Source: RYN-433 sp036558265
GTDB taxonomy: Bacteria; Planctomycetota; Phycisphaerae; Tepidisphaerales; Tepidisphaeraceae
Direction of reading: 5' to 3'
NCBI GenBank assembly: GCA_036558265.1
Contig: DATBFY010000079.1
Span: 1 to 24,679, forward strand
Length of the DNA: 24,679 nt
Shown: positions 20,304-24,679 of the stretch, piece after piece
Position numbering within the stretch: position 1 is the first letter of the stretch
Layout: every line of letters begins with the position of its first letter
Program-made: the position numbers and the translations under genes
The notes under the pieces: generated by a model
What the model saw: the letters and a program-made list of their open reading frames with translations, nothing else
What the model was told of the DNA's origin: nothing
Database searches by the model: none

Positions 20304-21902
20304 TTACTCCTGCTTATCCTCGCTGTGCACGAACACGAACCGGCTCATGATCTGATCCGATCCGGGCTCCTTGGTCGTGATGTAAAGCCTCACGCCCTTC
20401 TTCAGGTCCACGCCCTGGAGCGCCTCGTTGGCCTCCTGCGCGTTCTTCACGTCGGTCTTGCCGACCTTCGTGATCACGTCGCCGACGGTGATGCCCGCCT
20501 TGGCGGCCAGGCTGTTCCGCTCGACCGCCGTCACCACCGCGCCCTGCTTGATGTCCGCCAGGTCGTACTGCTTGAGCAGCTCGTCGCTCGGGCTCGCCAG
20601 CCGCAGGCCGATCTTGCCGGCGTCCGCCTCCGGCATCGCGCCGTTGTGGTGGTCCTTGTTCTTGCCCGGCAGGCTCGCCATGAACACGTTGTCCGGCTGC
20701 TCGCCGAGCTTCAGCGTCACCATCTCGTCCTTGCCGTCGCGGAACACGTTGAGCTTCACGTCGGTATTCGGCGACGTCGCCGCCACCTCGTTCCGCAGCT
20801 CCTGCACGTTCTTCACGTCGTGGCCGTTGAAGCCCGTGATGATGTCACCGGCCTTGAGCTTCCCCGTCGCCGGCGTGTTGGGCATCGTCTGACCCACCAG
20901 CACGCCCGTCGTCCCCTGGTAGCCGAAGCTCTGCGCCAGCGGCACGTCGGTGGCGACGTCCGAGATGCTCACGCCAAGCCAGCCGCGGGTCACGTGCCCG
21001 CTCTTCTTCAGGCTCTCGTAGACGAACTTCGCCTGGTTCGAGGGGATCGCAAAGCCGATCCCGGAGAACGCGCCGGTGCGGCTCGCGATCGCCGTGTTCA
21101 CGCCGACGACCTCGCCGCGCGTGTTCACCAGCGGCCCGCCGCTGTTGCCCGGGTTGATCGGGGCGTCCACCTGGATGAAGTTCTCATAACCCTGCCGACC
21201 CAGGATCCCCACGTTCGTGCGGTTCAGCGCCGACACGATCCCGTGCGTCATCGACCCCACGTACCCGAACGGGCTGCCGAACGCCATCACCCAGTCGCCC
21301 TTCTGAAGCTCAGAGCTGTCGCCCCACTTCGCGGGGATCAAGCGGTCAGCCTTCACCTTCACCACCGCCAGGTCCGTCTTCTTATCCGCGCCGACCAGCG
21401 CCGCGCTGGTGAACTTTCGGCCGTCCGACAGCGTGATCTCCATCTGGCTGGCGTCACCCGCGACGTGATTGTTCGTCAGGATCCAGCCATACCCGTCCGA
21501 AACCTCCATGATCACGCCCGAGCCCGTCCCGTGCAGCTCCGGGGCCTCCTCGGGACTGTCGAAATCCGGGATGTCCGGCTGCCCGTCACCGTCGCGGTCC
21601 GGGAAGAACCGTCGGAGCTGGTCCCGGTCGAACGGCAGGTTCCGGAACCGGTTTCCCTGCTGGGCATTATTGCTCTTCTTGGTGACGTTGATGTTCACGA
21701 CCGACGGCTCGACCGCCTTGCCGACGAAGCGGAACACCGACGAGAGATCGTCGGCCTTCTTCAACGCCTCGCGGCTGGTCTGAACCTGCTCCTCGGCTCG
21801 CGCGAACTGCGAATTCTGAACGAAGTTAAATCCGAAAAAACCGGTGCCGATCGCCGTCCCTGCGACGGCAAGTGCGGCCAAAGTCGAACGCATGGGTCTC
21901 AT
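20304..21902 (-). CDS. HtrA/DegP-family periplasmic serine protease with two PDZ domains
   Basis: Envelope quality-control protease-chaperone; 532 residues from ATG 21902 (AAGGA upstream; a TTG two codons earlier is possible). Residues about 7-28 form a signal or anchor segment. The trypsin-like domain has the catalytic triad His146 (ILTNNHV), Asp177 (KKTDLAV) and Ser254 (NPGNSGGP). Two PDZ domains follow at about 305-400 (RGWLGVSISDV, GVLVGQTMPNTPA) and 430-510 (IGLRLASPSDE, GAVVTAVERNSLAAKAGI). Before the catalytic His, in the region of the DegP LA loop, lies an acidic DRDGDGQPDIPDFDS (102-116) resembling a dockerin or thrombospondin-type calcium loop, which is unusual. It lies 52 nt downstream of panB on the same strand and may be co-transcribed. 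Which of DegP, DegQ or DegS it matches functionally is unclear. Confidence 0.95.
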   Translation of the reverse strand: MRPMRSTLAALAVAGTAIGTGFFGFNFVQNSQFARAEEQVQTSREALKKADDLSSVFRFVGKAVEPSVVNINVTKKSNNAQQGNRFRNLPFDRDQLRRFFPDRDGDGQPDIPDFDSPEEAPELHGTGSGVIMEVSDGYGWILTNNHVAGDASQMEITLSDGRKFTSAALVGADKKTDLAVVKVKADRLIPAKWGDSSELQKGDWVMAFGSPFGYVGSMTHGIVSALNRTNVGILGRQGYENFIQVDAPINPGNSGGPLVNTRGEVVGVNTAIASRTGAFSGIGFAIPSNQAKFVYESLKKSGHVTRGWLGVSISDVATDVPLAQSFGYQGTTGVLVGQTMPNTPATGKLKAGDIITGFNGHDVKNVQELRNEVAATSPNTDVKLNVFRDGKDEMVTLKLGEQPDNVFMASLPGKNKDHHNGAMPEADAGKIGLRLASPSDELLKQYDLADIKQGAVVTAVERNSLAAKAGITVGDVITKVGKTDVKNAQEANEALQGVDLKKGVRLYITTKEPGSDQIMSRFVFVHSEDKQE

Positions 21903-21954
21903 GATCAACAGATCCTTTCAACTGGAGAAAACCTAGGCAATTCACTGCTGGCAA

Positions 21955-22803
21955 CTAACAACTCACTCGCTCCTGAAACATCTGCTTCTCCCCCGGCGGC
22001 ATCACGTAGTCGTGTTCGGGCGCCGGATACGTCCCGGTGGCCACCGCCTCTACATACTTCCCAAATGCCGCCCTTAATGATGTCGCATGATCTGCCAGGG
22101 TGGGGACAAACCGCGGCCGGTAGGGGGTCAGTCCCAATCCATCCTGTGTCACGATGACGCTGCTGTGACAGGATGGCCCAGATCCGCAACCGATAATCGG
22201 AATACAAGTCTTTTCCACAACAGCTCTTGCAACCTCAGGGGGAACGGCTTCGAGAAGCACCGCAGCCGCTCCGGCATCCTGCATGTGCAACGCCGATGCC
22301 ACGATTTCCTGCGCTTCGGCCGCGCTGCGACCCTGGAATCGATAGCCCCCCAGCAGCCCGACCGCCTGCGGCTTGAGTCCCAGATGCGCCACCACGGCGA
22401 CACCGGCGTCAGCCAATGCCCGCACCAGGCCGACGCTGCGGTCCGCCACCTCCAGTTTGACGGCATCGCACTGCGTGCGCTTCACCATTTTCGCCACGTT
22501 TCGCACCCCTTGCGACACCGACGCCTGATACGACCCGAACGGCATGTCCGCGATCAGGAACGCCAGCGGCGCGCCCCGACGCACCGCCGCCGTGATCTCG
22601 ATCATGAAGCTCAGCGTCACCGGCAGCGTCGTCTCGTGTCCCAGGATCACCGACGCCGCCGAATCCCCCACCAGGATCATCGGCACCCCCGCCTCATGCA
22701 TCAGCCGCGCCGTCGTGTAATCGTAACACGTCAGCATCCCCATCCGCTGACCGTTCGTCCGCAGCCCCCGCACGTCCGCCAGCGTGATCTTCTTGGAAAG
22801 CAT
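21955..22803 (-). CDS. panB: 3-Methyl-2-oxobutanoate hydroxymethyltransferase
   Basis: First step of pantothenate/coenzyme A synthesis: adds hydroxymethyl from 5,10-methylene-tetrahydrofolate to alpha-ketoisovalerate. 282 residues forming a TIM barrel, with MLTCYDYTTARLMHEAGV (22-39), metal-ligand motif VGDSAASVILGHETTLPVT (45-63, Asp47), ADMPFGSYQ (85-93, Asp86), DAVKLE (113-118, Glu118), HLGLKPQ, and the catalytic Glu185 in LLEAVP. The conserved GxGxGPxCDGQVLV stretch reads GCGSGPSCHSSVIV here, so CDGQ is CHSS, a moderate deviation in an otherwise standard enzyme. The ATG lies 7 nt after a perfect TATAAT with no ribosome site, so the mRNA is probably leaderless. No panC or panD is adjacent. 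Confidence 0.95.
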   Translation of the reverse strand: MLSKKITLADVRGLRTNGQRMGMLTCYDYTTARLMHEAGVPMILVGDSAASVILGHETTLPVTLSFMIEITAAVRRGAPLAFLIADMPFGSYQASVSQGVRNVAKMVKRTQCDAVKLEVADRSVGLVRALADAGVAVVAHLGLKPQAVGLLGGYRFQGRSAAEAQEIVASALHMQDAGAAAVLLEAVPPEVARAVVEKTCIPIIGCGSGPSCHSSVIVTQDGLGLTPYRPRFVPTLADHATSLRAAFGKYVEAVATGTYPAPEHDYVMPPGEKQMFQERVSC

Positions 22804-22810
22804 AGATTCG

Positions 22811-22816
22811 ATTATA
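22811..22816 (-). promoter_or_regulatory. -10 box (TATAAT) of panB
   Basis: A perfect TATAAT on the minus strand ends 7 nt before the panB ATG, which predicts transcription starting at the start codon. No -35 match at normal spacing. Confidence 0.6.
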
Positions 22817-22888
22817 GCACCGGCTCGTTCCTACGGTGGGGCTCCCGCACGCACCACCTCATGCGCAACGCGCCCCTTTGAGTGGCAT

Positions 22889-22915
22889 TGGCAAGCTCTT
22901 CAGCTCGCGGCGGAT
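22889..22915. repeat. GCAAGCTCT-type intergenic motif, second copy
   Basis: This segment, GCAAGCTCTTCAGCTCGCGG and its flank, resembles 20169-20196 (GCAAGCTCTCAGGCTTGCCA and flank) in another intergenic region. Both contain GCAAGCTCT followed by CAG and end in GCGGCG. Two copies only, so it may be coincidence. Confidence 0.25.
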
Positions 22916-23046
22916 TTTCACGTTCCCGCACGCACGGGCGCGCGCGATCATTACGCCGGCGTGCCCACTCGAGTGGTGCATGGCTGTGCTTCAGACGATC
23001 AGGTACCTACCCGGAGAAAACGATGACCTAGTCGACACCGCAAACC

Positions 23047-23991
23047 ATGCAGGCCGTCGCGATCGATCAGTTTGGTGGAGAGATCACCTCCCATACCCTG
23101 CCCGTTCCCCAGTGCGGATCGGACGAAGTGCTGATCCGCGTGGAGTCGGCGGGCATCGGCGCGTGGGACCCCTTCGAGCGCGAAGGCGGATTCGCCAAGC
23201 TGATGGGCCAGAAACCTAACTTCCCCTACGTCCTCGGCTCCGATGGCGCCGGGACCGTCATCGCGGTCGGCAACCAGGTCAGAGACTTCAATCCGGGCGA
23301 TCGCGTGTATGCCCTGGCCCTGGCCAATCCCAAGGGCGGCTTCTACGCCCAGTACATCGCCGTCAAGGCCCAGCAGGTTTCGAGGGTGCCCCGACAGCTC
23401 ACCATCGAGCAGGCCGGTGTGATGCCGATCGACGCCATCACCGCCCTGACCGGCCTCGACGATACGATCGGACTCAAACCCGGCGAGACGATCATGATCT
23501 TTGGCGCCAGCGGCGGTATCGGTCACCTGGCCGTCCAACTCGCCAGGCGGATGGGCGCGCGGGTGTTCGCCATCGCCTCGGGTCCCGATGGCGCCGCTCT
23601 CGTCAAGCGCCTGGGGGCGGATGCGGTCCTCGACGGACGCAAGGAGGATATCGCCGCTGCCGCGCGCCAGTTCGCCCCCGGCGGTCTCGACGCCGCCCTG
23701 GTTACCGCTGGCGGAAGTGCAACCGACAACGCCCTGACCACGCTCCGCGAGGGCGCGCGGGTCGCCTACCCCAACGGCGTCGAGCCCGCACCAAAAGCCC
23801 GGCCAGGCATCAAGGTCAAAGCCTACGACGGAATGCTGACCCCCGACGCCATCGGTCGCCTCAACAAGCTGATCGAGGCCGGCCCCTTCGAGGTCCACGT
23901 GGCCCGCACCTTCTCGCTCGACAAGGCCGCCGACGCCCAGCGCGCCCTGGATCAACACTTCCTCGGCAAGCTCGCGCTGCGACCCAACTGA
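23047..23991 (+). CDS. NADP-dependent quinone oxidoreductase / zinc-independent alcohol dehydrogenase-like (MDR superfamily)
   Basis: 314 residues of the medium-chain dehydrogenase/reductase fold. The N-terminal GroES-like domain has VLIRVESAGIGAWDPFEREGGF and VLGSDGAGTVIAVGNQVRDFNPGDRVYAL. The Rossmann domain has the cofactor motif IFGASGGIGHLAVQLARRMGARVFA (from 156), and the C-terminus ends in the family's FSLDKAADAQRALDQHFLGKLALR. The catalytic and structural zinc cysteines of true alcohol dehydrogenases are absent, as in quinone oxidoreductases that reduce quinones or enones with NADPH. The substrate is not predictable. It is transcribed away from panB across a 243-nt gap. The ATG lacks a strong ribosome site. 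A large hairpin begins in its stop codon. Confidence 0.9.
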   Translation: MQAVAIDQFGGEITSHTLPVPQCGSDEVLIRVESAGIGAWDPFEREGGFAKLMGQKPNFPYVLGSDGAGTVIAVGNQVRDFNPGDRVYALALANPKGGFYAQYIAVKAQQVSRVPRQLTIEQAGVMPIDAITALTGLDDTIGLKPGETIMIFGASGGIGHLAVQLARRMGARVFAIASGPDGAALVKRLGADAVLDGRKEDIAAAARQFAPGGLDAALVTAGGSATDNALTTLREGARVAYPNGVEPAPKARPGIKVKAYDGMLTPDAIGRLNKLIEAGPFEVHVARTFSLDKAADAQRALDQHFLGKLALRPN

Positions 23992-24015
23992 TGACGGCGT
24001 TGAGCGCCGTCATCA
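23989..24015 (+). terminator. Hairpin at the stop codon of the oxidoreductase gene
   Basis: TGATGACGGCG (23989-23999), which includes the TGA stop, pairs perfectly with CGCCGTCATCA (24005-24015) around a 5-nt loop. No T-tract follows, so it may be an I-type terminator or an mRNA-stabilising hairpin. Confidence 0.5.
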
Positions 24016-24016
24016 C

Positions 24017-24072
24017 GGGAGGGCGAGGCTCCGTCCGAGCACCCGCGGCTCGCACGCCAGGCTCGCCCTCCC
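24017..24072. repeat. Long imperfect inverted repeat, probable dispersed palindromic element
   Basis: Outer arms GGGAGGGCGAG (24017-24027) and CTCGCCCTCCC (24062-24072) are perfect, and inner arms CGAGC (24036-24040) and GCTCG (24048-24052) extend the cruciform. Its form recalls the GGGAGGGCGAG-type intergenic palindromes seen in planctomycete genomes; that comparison is from memory. Confidence 0.6.
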
Positions 24073-24076
24073 AAAG

Positions 24077-24102
24077 GTCATCCTGAGCGCAGCGAAGGAT
24101 CT
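24077..24102 (+). repeat. Short intergenic motif TCATCCTGAGCGCAGCGAAG and flank
   Basis: This 26-nt segment matches a motif I recall as recurring in intergenic DNA of several bacterial phyla, with ATCCT and AGGAT arms around GAGCGCAGCG. It follows the long palindrome directly. Only one copy is in this window. Confidence 0.4.
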
Positions 24103-24175
24103 TGCCCCGAACGAGAAGGACAGGTGCATCAACTCACCTCCCGGCAAAATGCGCAAATGCCGCCCGTCCCGGGAG

Positions 24176-24679
24176 CTACGCCGCCCCCGCCGCCGCCCCC
24201 GTCCGCCCCAGCGCCGTCAACAACTCCCCCACGTAAGGCTCGTAATGTTTCCACCGCCCGATCGACGTCGTGTAGATCGGCCGCCGCACCTGGTCCTCGC
24301 TCGCCGTCTTCACCCGGCGCTTGTTCTCGTAGTAGTTCAGGCACCGCTCGTCCCACGGCAGGTCCAAAAACTCCAGCATCCGCCGCGCCTGGCTGTGGGT
24401 GTCGATGATCACGTCCTCGTAACGCACTTCCAGCATCGGGACGTCCAGCACCCGCTTCCAGTGTTCCATCAGCCGGCGATAGTCGCGGTAAAACGTCGCG
24501 AGCTGCGTCAGGTTCAGCTTGTACTCGTTGCCGCTCGCGAAATTCGTCAGGTAGCACGAGACACACGTGTCCAGCGCCGCCCGCACGCAGTGGATCACCC
24601 GGCAACCCGGCAGCAGCAACTGCACCAGCTCCAGAAACAGAAAGTTTGCCGGCATCTTGTCCGTCACGTACCGCGCGCC
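24176..24679 (-). CDS. Sulfotransferase family protein, C-terminal part (runs off the right edge)
   Basis: The frame is open to the window edge (first visible codons GARYVTDKMPANF), so the N-terminal part, including the PAPS 5'-phosphosulfate loop, lies outside. 167 residues are visible. YVTDKMPANFLFLELVQLLLPGCRVIHCVRAALDTCVSCYLTNF matches the sulfotransferase pattern in which the Arg and Ser bind the 3'-phosphate of PAPS. MLEVRYEDVIIDTHSQARRMLEFLDLPWDERCLNYYENKR and IYTTSIGRWKHYEPYVGELLTALG match the C-terminal motif. This resembles the TPR-linked sulfotransferases common in planctomycetes and proteobacteria. The acceptor is unknown. In the usual RDPLDT the residues here read RAALDT. Confidence 0.88.
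   Translation of the reverse strand, partial: GARYVTDKMPANFLFLELVQLLLPGCRVIHCVRAALDTCVSCYLTNFASGNEYKLNLTQLATFYRDYRRLMEHWKRVLDVPMLEVRYEDVIIDTHSQARRMLEFLDLPWDERCLNYYENKRRVKTASEDQVRRPIYTTSIGRWKHYEPYVGELLTALGRTGAAAGAA

Noticed and set aside
20103..22157. 684-codon plus-strand open frame antisense to htrA
   Set aside because: It covers the htrA gene and both its boundaries, and lacks domains.

Overview
The window reads as chromosomal DNA from a GC-rich bacterium, most likely a planctomycete and probably class Phycisphaerae. That placement is an inference. It rests on a giant secreted protein with an N-terminal LEPR-XLL-like motif (LEGRVLL), three long internal repeats, fibronectin-III-like spacers and a C-terminal type I dockerin, together with an LptD-type outer-membrane barrel, a HEAT-repeat protein and strong GC bias at third codon positions. 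The bias also creates many long antisense reading frames, which were discarded. No plasmid, phage, IS element, CRISPR array, tRNA or rRNA was seen.

Layout, left to right. (1) 1-5300: a HEAT-repeat protein cut by the window edge, with a receiver-like middle and a strong terminator; a MATE transporter; then a tightly overlapping plus-strand operon of a DUF1992 protein, epoxyqueuosine reductase (queG) and a Dabb-domain lipoprotein. (2) 5260-7520: an Hsp20 chaperone (minus), a miaA gene broken by one in-frame TGA, and two small minus-strand genes of atypical codon use (an HTH protein and an unknown 86-residue protein). (3) 7660-10500: leuB, trxB, rnpA and yidD, all plus strand. (4) 10615-12620: a small protein resembling ribosome modulation factor and the replicative helicase dnaB, both minus, with a perfect DnaA box upstream of dnaB. 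(5) 12820-20050: two large minus-strand envelope genes, the 1218-residue dockerin protein and lptD. (6) 20210-22816: panB and an HtrA/DegP protease, minus strand, closely spaced. (7) 22800-24679: an MDR-family quinone oxidoreductase, a cluster of inverted repeats, and the C-terminal half of a sulfotransferase running off the right edge.

The genes are mostly housekeeping. tRNA biology recurs (queG, miaA, rnpA), as does envelope biogenesis and quality control (lptD, htrA, yidD, the dockerin protein). Several promoters show a clear TATAAT -10 box. For the DUF1992 gene and panB this box lies only 7-8 nt before the ATG, which predicts leaderless mRNAs. For lptD the promoter overlaps the longest-ORF start codon and so moves the real start 27 codons downstream.

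The observations most worth a second look are the in-frame TGA in miaA, the triple-repeat dockerin protein, the RMF-like small protein outside proteobacteria, the calcium-loop-like insertion in HtrA, the HEAT/receiver-like/HEAT protein, the leaderless promoters, and the repeat cluster at 23989-24102. I saw no clear new defence system or biosynthetic cluster.
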